Source: Altericroceibacterium indicum (GTDB taxonomy: Bacteria > Pseudomonadota > Alphaproteobacteria > Sphingomonadales > Sphingomonadaceae). Taken from it: DNA of 64,000 nucleotides. The notes under the pieces were generated by a model that saw only the letters and a list, made by a program, of their open reading frames with translations, was not told the origin of the DNA and made no database searches. How positions within the stretch are numbered: the first letter of the stretch is position 1; the number at the start of each line of letters is the position of its first letter. Where the stretch lies: contig NZ_WTYQ01000002.1 of NCBI RefSeq assembly GCF_009828105.1, forward strand, positions 1 to 64,000, written 5' to 3'. The position numbers were made by a program, and so were the translations under genes. This document shows, one piece after another, positions 1 through 8,501 of the stretch.

Positions 1-741
1 CGAGTTGATCATAGCGTGTCGCGATGGCGCGGTTGATCTTGAGGCGTCCGAAGAAGCGCTCGATCTGGTTGCGCTGCTTGTAGAGTTTCCTGTCGTGCTC
101 GATCGGCACACGGCGGTTTGATCGTCCGGGAATGACGGCCTCGATACCGCGTTCGGCAAGATCGGCGCGAATGGCGTCGGCATCGTATCCCTTATCAGCC
201 AGTAGCGCCTTGGGTGTTTGGTCTGCCATAGCGATCAGGGCGTCATAGGCCTTGCAATCAGCGGCTTCGCCGACTGTCAGGTGGAGGGCGAGCGGTCGCC
301 CTCGTCCATCAGCCAGACAGTGAAGTTTACTGGTGAACCCGCCCCGCGAGCGGCCAAGAGCTCTTCGACGAGTCCCCCTTTTCCGCCCGCCGCCGAAACA
401 TGGGCGCGAACCGTAGTGCTGTCGATGCTGTAGTGGCCGCTGTCCGCCATGATCTCGGCCAGTGTAACCGACACGGCCTCCCAAACCCCGGCATCGCTCC
501 ATCGCCTGAACCGCCGATAGATCGTGTTCCAGTTGCCGTATTTTGGCGGAACGTCGCGCCAGGGTGTGCCGCAGCGAAGTCGCCAGAGAATGCCGTTGAT
601 GATCGCACGGTTCTCTTCAGGACGTCGTCCGCGCCCACGGTTCGACGCATCAATCGGAAGCAACCCCTTCAAAACACGCCATTCTGCTTCGGTAAGATCA
701 CCCCGACTCAAGCCCGCCTCCAAAAGGCAGCCTTGAATCAA
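1..741 (-). CDS. IS5-family transposase, two frames, C-terminus cut by window edge
   Basis: The first frame (741-277, TTG start) carries the N-terminal DUF4096-like domain with the LTEAEWRVLKGLLP and WRDVPPKYGNW motifs and the first catalytic Asp in YSIDSTTVRAH. The second frame (about 390 down to 1) continues with GFTSKLHCLAD, the second Asp in LADKGYDAD and the Y(2)R(3)E(6)K signature as YKQRNQIERFFGRLK. The frames join by a -1 shift at an AAAAGGGGG run near 371-391, the usual programmed frameshift site of this group. All catalytic residues inside the window are intact, so this copy may be active. Confidence 0.85.
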
Positions 742-781
742 CCCGCCATCGCAACGTCAACCAATTTGTCCACGCCGCCTA
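1..781 (-). mobile_element. IS5-family insertion sequence, copy 1 (cut by window edge)
   Basis: The element holds a two-frame transposase on the minus strand. Its right terminal inverted repeat is seen at 763-781; read inward it begins TAGGCGGCGTGGACAAATT. This end matches the two ends of copy 2 (61275-61293 and 62527-62545) at 17 to 18 of 19 positions, which fixes the boundary. Only about 20 bases separate the inverted repeat from the transposase start. The other end lies beyond base 1. The flank is CTAG, so the target duplication may be TA or CTAG, but it cannot be confirmed with one end missing. Confidence 0.88.
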
Positions 782-968
782 GCCAGGTCGTGTGCCGACT
801 GAGGTTTTACCGTTTTCTAGCCTGTCCAATAAAGCGAATGCTCTCGTCTGGTAAAGGCTCGCTTCGCTTACTTCGTTATACGGTCCGCAGTGCACGATAC
901 TGACTGCCCGAAGTAGCTTCACCAACTGCTTCGACGGACTTGACCCCACCTTCCAGCTTCGATGATCT

Positions 969-1946
969 CTACATTCCCAGTCGGCGACGAACTTCGGGCA
1001 CCTGGCTGCGCGCGACCGGCGTGGGGCGTTTGCTCCCTTTGAGGATGAGCTCGGGGTCTTGCCCACGCGAACGGCGCTGAAAACGCTCTACTTTGCGTAG
1101 ATTGGCAATCGCGGAGCGATGGGTCCGCAGGAACATCTGTTCGGGCAGAACCGAATGCCACCAGCGTAGCGGACGATCGTCTGACACGGTCTCCCCGCTC
1201 GCCAGGAGGATTGTCGTCCCGCTGCCGTCGGCCTCGACCGAGCAGATATCCTCGGGATCCACGCCTCGCGCCGAATGTCCGCTGCGAAGGTAAAGCCGCG
1301 CGGAGGCACTGCTTGTCGGGGCGATCAGTTCGCGCGTAAGCGGCGCCCCTTCTATCCGGCTGACGCCGATCAGCGCCGCAATCTGGGTGAGTGCATGCAC
1401 TTCGCTTTCCATCCAGTCACGCTGCTGACGGTTGCAATCGAGGCCGATGCAGGCGATCAGCCCTTCCTCCGCCATCACCGGCACCGTCAGCGTGCTGCGA
1501 ATACCCTGCAAGCGGAATTCGCGCTGCATTGAACGCATCCCGCGCCCGAGCAATTCGACATCGTTGATCGCCAGGGTCTGTCCCTCCCTGAGCGGCAGCA
1601 GCATGTCGCCGATCATGGTGACGGGGACGTCCTGCAGATCCTCAACATGCGAAGTGATCCCGCTGGCGCACCATTCGTTGGTGTTTCGCATCGTAGTGAG
1701 ATCGTGGTTGAAGCGGAGTACCCAGGCCCTGTCGGCGCGCGCCGAGCGCCCGATGAATTCAAGCACCGCGGCAAGACCCGGCTCGAACGGCTGCGACAGG
1801 AGCAGGCGGGCCGCCACTACCGCCCAGCAATCGGGGCCGAGCATGTCGGGAAGGGCACCAAATTTCCACACCGCGACCCCACCGCCGAGCCGCGGATGCG
1901 CTTCGGAGTGCATTTCTACTTTCGGATAGCGGTGTTCAAAACCCAT
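969..1946 (-). CDS. GAF domain plus LytTR DNA-binding regulator
   Basis: A 325-residue protein from the chosen ATG at 1946 (MGFEHRYPKV); the frame stays open to about 2039, but that extra N-terminus looks noncoding. Residues about 60-190 resemble a GAF sensory domain (VPVMAEEGLIACIGLDC). The C-terminal 100 residues fit LytTR (ICSVEADGSGTTILLASGE, then FLRTHRSAIANLRKVERF). There is no receiver domain, so the signal is probably sensed directly by the GAF part. It is divergent from the adhesin gene at 2511, which is its obvious candidate target; that link is inferred from position only. Confidence 0.7.
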   Translation of the reverse strand: MGFEHRYPKVEMHSEAHPRLGGGVAVWKFGALPDMLGPDCWAVVAARLLLSQPFEPGLAAVLEFIGRSARADRAWVLRFNHDLTTMRNTNEWCASGITSHVEDLQDVPVTMIGDMLLPLREGQTLAINDVELLGRGMRSMQREFRLQGIRSTLTVPVMAEEGLIACIGLDCNRQQRDWMESEVHALTQIAALIGVSRIEGAPLTRELIAPTSSASARLYLRSGHSARGVDPEDICSVEADGSGTTILLASGETVSDDRPLRWWHSVLPEQMFLRTHRSAIANLRKVERFQRRSRGQDPELILKGSKRPTPVARSQVPEVRRRLGM

Positions 1947-2510
1947 GGATGTCGCCTGCGAACTTGGGTGGGAAGGAAAAACTGCGAACCAATCCCGTAA
2001 GCTGTGGCGCGCCGATGAGAAACACCTTTGTGCCGCCAATACCCGAGCACTCCTTTTCCCGCGCTAGAATCCGCTTGATTTTGCAATTCAGCATCCATTG
2101 TTGCAACTCGGCAGCCGCTTGTTGCGGTGCGCGTAGCTGCCTTGCAGTCTTTGGCCGCACAGGGGTCAAAATGGCTCAGGGGGCGGAATTCGGGGGGGAA
2201 CCAAGTTTCCGAATGCCCCCAGACATGATTAGGAAAGACGTTCGGGGCGCACCGTGATTGCTTCAAACCCGCGCGCTGGTGCGTGCTTATTGTCGTTGGC
2301 TGCCGCGATCGCGCTGCGGCCGGCCTTCATTCTCGAAGGCGCGATCCTGTTGGTACGCACGGGCTTCTCGCAGCGCAGGCCCGACAAGGCCGCTTGTCTC
2401 GGCACGGCCGAGCGCAGTCCCATAGTCGTGCCGAAACTCCATCTCCCCGGCCTGTCCGCCGTCCTGACCGCGTGACTGTTCCCCTGCTTTGTACCATCCG
2501 GAGAAAACCC
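1947..2510. promoter_or_regulatory. Divergent intergenic region between LytTR regulator and adhesin
   Basis: This 564-base stretch must hold the promoters of both divergent genes. I see no convincing -35/-10 pair and no clear paired LytTR operator, though a TTGCAATTC and a TTGCAACTC lie about 20 bases apart near 2090-2110. A 73-codon GTG frame (2254-2475) with a hydrophobic N-terminus is possible but lacks a strong ribosome binding site. The adhesin ribosome binding site GGAGAAA is at 2500-2506. Confidence 0.35.
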
Positions 2511-4481
2511 ATGCCGAACACCTTCCAAAAACTCTCCCGCAACCTTCTTGCCGGGACCAGCGTGACGATCCTGGCGATCATCGCCGCCCCTGCCGCTGCC
2601 GATTCCGGCGCTGAGTGCAACGCTGGCTCGGGATTGCACTCGACTGAGTGTGGTGAGTACAGCAAGGCAACTGGCCGTTACAGCACCGCCATAGGCCACA
2701 GGAGCGAAGCAAGTGGCTCTGACAGCACCGCCTTAGGCACAGACAGCACGGCAAGTGGCAATTACAGCACCGCCTTAGGCACAGGCAGCAAGGCAAGTGG
2801 GAATGACAGCACCGCCTTAGGCACAGACAGCACGGCAAGTGGCAATTACAGCACCGCCTTAGGCACAGGCAGCACAGCAAGTGGCAATAACAGCACCGCC
2901 TTAGGCCGTGACAGCGAAGCAACCGGAGACCACAGCACCGCCCTAGGCGAAGACGCCGAGGCAACCGGTCAAAACAGCATCGCCATAGGCGACTGGACCA
3001 AGGCAAAGGGGGTTTACAGCACCACCATAGGCCGACGCAGCTGGGCATTCGGCGATTACAGCACCGCGACAGGCGGACGCAGCAGTGCAATGGGCGATTA
3101 CAGTACCGCCACAGGTAACCAAAGCTATGCAGACGCCATTTATAGTGTAGCGCTCGGTCATCAAGCCTACGCCGCCACCGGCGCTACCGGCTCTCTCGCT
3201 CTGGGCAGTTTTTCTGAGGTGCAGAAAAACGTCACCGGCGCTGTGGCGCTCGGCTTCCGTTCGGTCGCGACGCGGTCCGACACCATTTCGGTCGGCAGCG
3301 CGGATTTGCAGCGGCAGATCGTCAACGTTGCGGCAGGGACCGAGACTACCGATGCGGTCAATCTCGGCCAGCTGAATACCGTGACCGCCGCCGCCGCCGC
3401 CGCGCAGAGCGCAGCCGATCTCGCGCGTGCCGAAGCGAATGCCGCGCAAAAACGCGCCGACGAGGCATTTCAGAACGCTGCCGCTGCACAGACCACGGCA
3501 AATACCGCCCGGGAGGAAGCGCGCGCCGCTCAACTTGCGGCCGATAAGGTCACCGGCGACATGACCGAGGCGCAGGAGGCCGCCGACGCGGCATTCGAGA
3601 AAGCCGTGAAGGCGCAGAGCGCCGCCGATCTGGCCCGCGAGGAGGCTCAGTCTGCGCAGAAGACGGCCGACGCGAATGCCGCCGAGCTTGCCTTCTTCGA
3701 AAGCAACTCCACCGGCCCCGGCGCCACTGCCTCGGGCAAGGATGCGCTCGCCATGGGATCGGGTGCCAGCGCCAGCGGCGAACGCTCGGTGGCGATCGGT
3801 TATCAGGCGCAGGCGCAGGACGGCCAGGCCGTGTCGATCGGCTCGGGCAATATTGCTTCGGGAGACGGTGCGGTCGCGATCGGCGATCCTAACCGTGCCA
3901 CCGGCACCGGGGCAGTGGCGCTTGGGGCGAACAACACCGCGACCGGCACCGGGGCAGTGGCGCTGGGCAATGAAAGTTCGGCCATCGGCGAAAGCGCCAT
4001 CGCGCTCGGCAACGGCGCCAGCGCGACCGGCAACGGTGCCGTGGCGATCGGCAGTGGAGCGGTCGCAACACAGGCAGGGCAGGTCGCGATCGGTTCGGGC
4101 GAAAGCACCTATACCTTCGCCGGGATTGCGTCCGATGAAAGCAATGCCCGCCAGTCCGGCCCGGTCATGCTCGTCACCACCGATGCGCAGGGCAATCTGG
4201 GCACGACCAGCTTCGATCTTTACGAACTCGTAGCGAGCGAGCGGACCGCGACCAATCGCGGGATCGCTGCTTCGGTCGCGCTGACCGCGGCGCCCATGCC
4301 CTCGACCCCTGGGCGCATCAGTTATACTGCGAACACCTCAATCTATCGCGGCCAGGCCGCCTTTGGCGCCTCGATTGCCGCAAGGGCCAACACCGAAGAG
4401 CCCTTCGCGTTTACCGCCGGCGTTTCCTATGCAGGAGGCAAGAGCACCACCGCACGTGTTGGAGTGATTGGAGAATTCTAG
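2511..4481 (+). CDS. YadA-like trimeric autotransporter adhesin
   Basis: A 656-residue type Vc secreted surface protein. The ATG at 2511 is chosen because GGAGAAA precedes it and a clean signal peptide follows (hydrophobic TSVTILAIIAAPAAA, cleavage near residue 31). Residues about 45-225 are 14-residue YadA head repeats of the type DSTASGNYSTALGT. A neck motif DAVNLGQLN lies near residue 280. An Ala/Glu-rich coiled-coil stalk runs to about 395, then a second head of GSGASASGERSVAIG-type repeats to about 535. The last 75 residues form the YadA anchor beta-barrel, ending in Phe. The family forms homotrimers in the outer membrane and binds host or surface ligands; the ligand here is unknown. Confidence 0.9.
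   Translation: MPNTFQKLSRNLLAGTSVTILAIIAAPAAADSGAECNAGSGLHSTECGEYSKATGRYSTAIGHRSEASGSDSTALGTDSTASGNYSTALGTGSKASGNDSTALGTDSTASGNYSTALGTGSTASGNNSTALGRDSEATGDHSTALGEDAEATGQNSIAIGDWTKAKGVYSTTIGRRSWAFGDYSTATGGRSSAMGDYSTATGNQSYADAIYSVALGHQAYAATGATGSLALGSFSEVQKNVTGAVALGFRSVATRSDTISVGSADLQRQIVNVAAGTETTDAVNLGQLNTVTAAAAAAQSAADLARAEANAAQKRADEAFQNAAAAQTTANTAREEARAAQLAADKVTGDMTEAQEAADAAFEKAVKAQSAADLAREEAQSAQKTADANAAELAFFESNSTGPGATASGKDALAMGSGASASGERSVAIGYQAQAQDGQAVSIGSGNIASGDGAVAIGDPNRATGTGAVALGANNTATGTGAVALGNESSAIGESAIALGNGASATGNGAVAIGSGAVATQAGQVAIGSGESTYTFAGIASDESNARQSGPVMLVTTDAQGNLGTTSFDLYELVASERTATNRGIAASVALTAAPMPSTPGRISYTANTSIYRGQAAFGASIAARANTEEPFAFTAGVSYAGGKSTTARVGVIGEF
2737..2904 (+). repeat. In-frame 42-bp tandem repeats with 84-bp superperiod
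   Basis: Four 42-bp units at 2737, 2779, 2821 and 2863 encode 14-residue head repeats. Units 1 and 3 are identical, so the array has an 84-bp superperiod. More diverged units extend on both sides (about 2640-3120). Gain or loss of a unit would keep the frame and change head length by 14 residues. Confidence 0.9.
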
Positions 4482-4917
4482 TACTCTTTGGGCGATCACG
4501 GAGGAGGGTCTGGTTTCGCTCCGGGCCCCTCCCCTACAGAGACAATTCCAGCGTGCCACAGCTACTGTCAATCTGGCCATTGGCCTGAAACCAAGCCGCT
4601 GAGCCAAGATTGGCGCACTATCGCCCCAACGTCTGCTTTTAAGTGGACAGGGCGATGGGTGGAATGCCCGAAATAGGGCGCAAAGCTGGCGATACGCTTC
4701 TGGCCATTCAATTTGCAGCTTATGTCAGAATCTGCCGTTCGCGATGTTTTATCTGAACGCCCACCTTTGGTCGGGAGGCGGCGCTGTAGGAACGGCAGCC
4801 ACTCAGCCCCCTACCTCTGACCCGGAGCTTCGCTTATTGTCCGGTTTCAGGCGCTCTCCCCCCTCCCCTTTCAAAACAATTTCTAATGAATATCCGAGCC
4901 AGCACCGCTAGCATTGT
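4482..4917. other. Gene-free stretch after the adhesin
   Basis: I see no credible gene here; the open frames are short, lack start signals and have no recognisable motif. A loose GGAGGG...CCCTCC pairing just after the adhesin stop could act as a weak terminator but has no T-run. Confidence 0.4.
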
Positions 4918-4924
4918 GACTGCA

Positions 4925-5050
4925 CGAATTCGTATAAAACTGCGATTGAACCTGAGAATTCAGCTTTCCTGCCCAGCACGATAAATTCAGGCTGCACCAA
5001 AACCGACAGGGAAAGCAGGCAGGGAGGGAGTGAATTACGTTTGTGGGGGG
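4925..5050 (+). repeat. Dispersed repeat, copy A (partner at 57827-57960)
   Basis: About 125 bases align in the same orientation with 57827-57960. Shared blocks are ATAAAACTGC, GAACCTGAGAATTCAGCTTT, GATAAATTC, AAGCAGGCAG and GGGAGTGAATT; by eye the copies match at roughly three quarters of positions. Neither copy lies in a convincing gene, although on the minus strand both could encode related short peptides around LPACF. The nature of the repeat is unknown to me. Confidence 0.7.
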
Positions 5051-5243
5051 GTGATAAATATTCGACTGCTTTTCGCTTTTAAGTATCTTCCCCCGCGGAA
5101 CCACCCTGCCCATCTGACGATGCAACGGCTACACTAAGCGCAAGGCCTAAATTAGCAGTGTCGAACAAGGCATAAAGGGCGCTTGTGCTGGCCTAGAGGA
5201 TACCGTGCAATTTCCTGTCATTCTGAGGCCACTGAGCGTGACA

Positions 5244-5274
5244 GTCGCCCCTTCACGGGGGCGTGGATCGAAGC
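5244..5274 (+). repeat. Solitary sequence resembling a type I-C CRISPR repeat
   Basis: The 31 bases begin GTCGCCCCTTCACGGGGGCG and end TGGATCGAAGC. Subtype I-C repeats have the form GTCGCCCC-loop-GGGGGCGTGGATTGAAAC, so this differs only near the 3' end. The CGCCCC/GGGGCG hairpin is intact. No second copy is present 60-75 bases to either side and no type I cas gene is in the window, so at most it is a relic. Confidence 0.5.
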
Positions 5275-5365
5275 AGCCTATGGCCGGCCATACAATTTGG
5301 AATAAAGCCAGTGCGTTTTGACATGCCGGAGAGAGCTTTTTACCCGATTTTGAAGACACATATGA

Positions 5366-6772
5366 TTAGCTTGCTGGAAGCCGCAAGATTACCAGCAGGC
5401 CGGGACCATCTTGACGATCCTGCAAAATAAGCGTGCCCCCCATCAGTTTCATAGCAGTGACTGCAATTGCAAGGCCAAGGCCACTTCCCGATGAAGGGGA
5501 GGTTCCTCGCTCAAAACGGCGCTGCAACCGCTTTCGATCTTCAACTGGTATACCTGGACCTTTATCTGCGATCATAATATCCAATCGCTCGGAACTGCGG
5601 ACCATGGCAATATCGACATGACCGCCCTCACCAGCGTGCCGCACCGCATTATCAATCACTGCCGATAAAGCTATGGTTAGCGATGAAACATCGCAGGGCC
5701 AACGTACAATATAATCCGGGTTGACCGTGAACTGTATGCTGTCTGACGGAATATCCAACAGCGCTTCAGCGACAACATCAGAAACAATCGCATGAATATC
5801 GGCCGACCTTCGTGAGAGTTTGACAGTATCCAGCCGTGCATGAATTAACATCCCGCCGATCAGGTCACATGCACGGTCAACACAGGCAATGAGACGGGCT
5901 ATATCGTCCTCATGAACATTTGGCAGAGATTTGTGAACCAGTTGAGCACGTGCCCGAATGGCCGCTAGGGGTGTACGCAATTCATGAGCGATATCATCTG
6001 TGAAAGCCTGCTCACGCTCATAAGCCTGGTCAAGACGGGCAAACAGGGTGTTGAGCGCAGTAATAACAGGCCACAGGTCGCTGGGCCATTCAACAGGGTC
6101 TAATGGCTTCAATTCTGCGAGCGAACGAGCATTCAACGTATCTGCCAGCCGGCCAATGATTGAAAGGCTTTTCCGTAAAGTCAGCCATAGCACCAACACA
6201 CCGAAAACGAGCAGCAATGTCAGCGGTGCGGCCAGTTCTTGCAGTGCCATCATGACCGAAAGCCCTCGGGTAGAGGCGCGTTCAGCAACAACAACCAACA
6301 GCCTGGCATTTTTGCCTGCTAAACCATAGCTGCGCCATTCGCTGGAAACGACAACGAAGTCATGTAAACCCGGCTCCCGGGGAAGCTGTTCAACCGGTGT
6401 CCCCCAACCCGATTGGGCCACAGCTCGGCCATCCCAAAACACGGCAAACATGCAACAATCGTAAGAGGCATGAAACGCCTTCTTCTCTTCCGGAGAAAGC
6501 AACAAATCACCGTTGGCAGACAGTACCTGATCATGCGCAACCAATACGCCAGCCGTTAATTCATCCTGCATCATCATGTTAAGCAAGCGCGCAGCTTTCA
6601 TAAGCTGCGCATCCGATGCACGATTACTTTCACGGTCGGCCACATTGTACAGGAGAAATCCCATGCCCATGCCTGTCAGTGCCAGCAGCAACAGCAGCCG
6701 GCAAAACAGTCGAACAGCAAGGGAAGAATGTCTCACTGAGTGCCTATGTTCTTCATGATATTTTACCACCAA
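5366..6772 (-). CDS. Two-component sensor histidine kinase (QseC/PmrB-like)
   Basis: A 468-residue inner-membrane kinase. Transmembrane segments lie near residues 20-43 and 180-200, with a periplasmic sensor domain of about 135 residues between them. A HAMP-like linker follows. The HisKA motif DDIAHELRTPLAAIRA places the phospho-accepting His near residue 264. The ATPase boxes are DNAVRHAGEGG (N), DKGPGIP (G1) and GSGLGLAIA (G2). It overlaps the end of the response regulator gene by 20 bases, so the two are co-transcribed. The periplasmic domain has CC residues near 105 but no recognised ligand motif, so the signal is unknown. Confidence 0.9.
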   Translation of the reverse strand: MVVKYHEEHRHSVRHSSLAVRLFCRLLLLLALTGMGMGFLLYNVADRESNRASDAQLMKAARLLNMMMQDELTAGVLVAHDQVLSANGDLLLSPEEKKAFHASYDCCMFAVFWDGRAVAQSGWGTPVEQLPREPGLHDFVVVSSEWRSYGLAGKNARLLVVVAERASTRGLSVMMALQELAAPLTLLLVFGVLVLWLTLRKSLSIIGRLADTLNARSLAELKPLDPVEWPSDLWPVITALNTLFARLDQAYEREQAFTDDIAHELRTPLAAIRARAQLVHKSLPNVHEDDIARLIACVDRACDLIGGMLIHARLDTVKLSRRSADIHAIVSDVVAEALLDIPSDSIQFTVNPDYIVRWPCDVSSLTIALSAVIDNAVRHAGEGGHVDIAMVRSSERLDIMIADKGPGIPVEDRKRLQRRFERGTSPSSGSGLGLAIAVTAMKLMGGTLILQDRQDGPGLLVILRLPAS

Positions 6773-7421
6773 CCATATAGCCTAAGCCACGCGCCGTACG
6801 AATGAAATCGCGTCCGAACTTGCGCCGAAGCGAAGAGATGGCAACTTCAACGGTGTTGGATTCTGCCCAATGCTCCTGATCGTACAATTCGCCTTCCAGA
6901 TCGGTCTTTGATACAAAACGTCGTGCTCGCCGGACCAATAATGCCAATATTCGGAATTCCTTGGCTGTCAGCGACACGCGCGTCCCGTTCAGGCTGGCAA
7001 CTTGGCCGGTGAAATCGATCGTCACATCTCCGACACTGGCAATGTCACTCTGCCTACGATCCTGTCGCCGTAATTGCGCCCGAATACGGGCAGCCAGCTC
7101 CTCCAAATCAACCGGTTTCACCACGTAATCATCAGCCCCGGCATCCAACCCATCAATGCGCTGGCGCTTACGATCAAACGCAGTGACAATGATTACAGGC
7201 GTTGCATCGCCTGTGTTGCGTAAATGGCTGAGTACATCGAGGCCCGTCATCTGAGGGAGCCCGATATCAAGCAGAAGAACATCATATTTGGTCACAGCAG
7301 CAGCGGCGAGCGCGTCATCTCCCCGCACGTACAGATCGACTACATACCCGTCTAACTCAAGCGACTGCTTAATAGCCGGACCAAGATCAGCATCGTCTTC
7401 AGCTACCAGCAGGCGAGGCAA
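6753..7421 (-). CDS. OmpR-family response regulator (QseB/PmrA-like)
   Basis: A 222-residue regulator. The receiver domain (1-115) has the acidic pair after LLVAED and the phosphorylated Asp52 in VLLLDIGLPQMTG. The C-terminal winged helix (about 125-220) shows LTAKEFRILALLVRRA and the recognition region VEVAISSLRRKFG. It is first in an operon with the kinase at 5366-6772. The gene is divergent from the cluster starting at 7677, and a 7-4-7 direct repeat in the shared intergenic region (7573-7590) is a candidate binding site. Confidence 0.92.
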   Translation of the reverse strand: MPRLLVAEDDADLGPAIKQSLELDGYVVDLYVRGDDALAAAAVTKYDVLLLDIGLPQMTGLDVLSHLRNTGDATPVIIVTAFDRKRQRIDGLDAGADDYVVKPVDLEELAARIRAQLRRQDRRQSDIASVGDVTIDFTGQVASLNGTRVSLTAKEFRILALLVRRARRFVSKTDLEGELYDQEHWAESNTVEVAISSLRRKFGRDFIRTARGLGYMVGGKIS

Positions 7422-7572
7422 GACAGAGCTCCAGTACGGAAAACATTCAACCTAAACTCTGGGTTACCCTAGCTCGCAGTAACGGTCAAACCGCCTATCA
7501 GCTTCACCGAACTGCCATAGGCAAGCTACCTTTCAGGATTTGCCAGCGCCTTTTGTTGCATTTTTTTGACAA

Positions 7573-7590
7573 TCATCAGGCTCTCATCAG
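7573..7590 (+). promoter_or_regulatory. Candidate operator: TCATCAG direct repeat with 11-bp period
   Basis: TCATCAG at 7573-7579 and again at 7584-7590 are separated by GCTC. A 7-bp half-site repeated every 11 bp on one DNA face is the standard layout for OmpR/PhoB-family regulators. TTGACA lies just upstream at 7566-7571. ATCAGCTTCAC (7586-7596) also recurs at 7497-7507. The site is between the response regulator gene and the envelope cluster. Binding is inferred, not shown. Confidence 0.45.
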
Positions 7591-7676
7591 CTTCACGTTC
7601 TAGCGAGTGAATTAACCCGCTGAGGCAGCGCTGAACTGCGGCTGCCCACATCAAGAACAAGAACGCTGAAAATATA

Positions 7677-8462
7677 ATGACGAAACATCACACACGCCGC
7701 GAATTGATCGGCGCTTCTCCCATCAACTCCGAACTCGTTGACTACCTCAATCAAGCCCGGTCACCTTCTCACAACCAATTGGCGCCGTGTGTCGCGCTCA
7801 TTGGTTGTGACGGATCAGGAAAATCCACCTTGGCGCGCGACCTGGTCTCCCTGTTAAACCGAAACATCAACACACGTTCGGTCTATTTGGGTCTTGGCAC
7901 CGGAGACTTTGGCCGACGTATTGCTAAACTGCCACTCGTCGGCGGAGTGGTCTCTCGATTTCTACAAAACAAGGCCAGCAAGGCACATGAAGGACGCGAC
8001 AAGCGCTTGCCCGGATTAGCCACGGCGCTGGCAATGTTCGGTCTTTCGCTGACCCGCCGCCACCGGTTCCGTGAGGCCTTGAAGTATCGCAAAAAAGGCG
8101 TGCAAATTGTTACGGATCGCTATCCGCAAGCTGAATTGGCTGGCGGCTTTGATGGCCCAGGGCTTAACTCGGCTCGTAAAGGTTCTCCTTTGGTAGAATA
8201 TCTCGCCCGCCGCGAACAATCAATCTACCGTCAGATGGCAGCCTATCAGCCTACTGTCATCATTCGTCTGAATGTGGACGTGGACACTGCTCTTGCTCGT
8301 AAAGCCGATCATGAGCGCGCCCTGCTCGAAAAAAAGATAGCTGTGTTGCCAACTTTGAGCTTCGCCGGCGCGCGAATAGTCGACATTGATGCTACACGCC
8401 CTTACGGAGACGTGCTGGCTAGCACCCTTGCGGTGTTGCAGCGATTTGGACTGCGAGCGTAA
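7677..8462 (+). CDS. P-loop kinase, thymidylate-kinase-like (first of tandem pair)
   Basis: A 261-residue cytoplasmic protein with Walker A GCDGSGKS at residues 43-50, a basic lid-like region (RHRFREALKYRKKG) and the DRYPQ motif of thymidylate-kinase-like proteins. It is a close paralogue of the next gene: both share GRRIAKLPL/GRRIARLPL, a basic stretch before DR(Y/F)PQ, and an LSF(A/G)-containing C-terminus with V-D-I. The N-terminus is about 25 residues longer than in the partner. It is the first gene of the cluster running to 16357. Position next to a flippase suggests a role in surface-polymer assembly rather than dTMP supply; the substrate is unknown. Confidence 0.65.
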   Translation: MTKHHTRRELIGASPINSELVDYLNQARSPSHNQLAPCVALIGCDGSGKSTLARDLVSLLNRNINTRSVYLGLGTGDFGRRIAKLPLVGGVVSRFLQNKASKAHEGRDKRLPGLATALAMFGLSLTRRHRFREALKYRKKGVQIVTDRYPQAELAGGFDGPGLNSARKGSPLVEYLARREQSIYRQMAAYQPTVIIRLNVDVDTALARKADHERALLEKKIAVLPTLSFAGARIVDIDATRPYGDVLASTLAVLQRFGLRA

Positions 8463-8501
8463 CTTCACGCTTACAATTGAATATTTTCGGACCTGACGGC
8501 G

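Noticed and set aside
2254-2475. 73-codon GTG frame with a hydrophobic N-terminus upstream of the adhesin
   Set aside because: Weak ribosome binding site and no recognisable family; kept only as a possibility within the intergenic entry.
2578-3090. Minus-strand open frame rich in Cys, Leu and Arg opposite the adhesin repeats
   Set aside because: It is the complement of the 42-bp repeats; its Cys richness comes from reading GCA/GGC codons backwards. No start signal.
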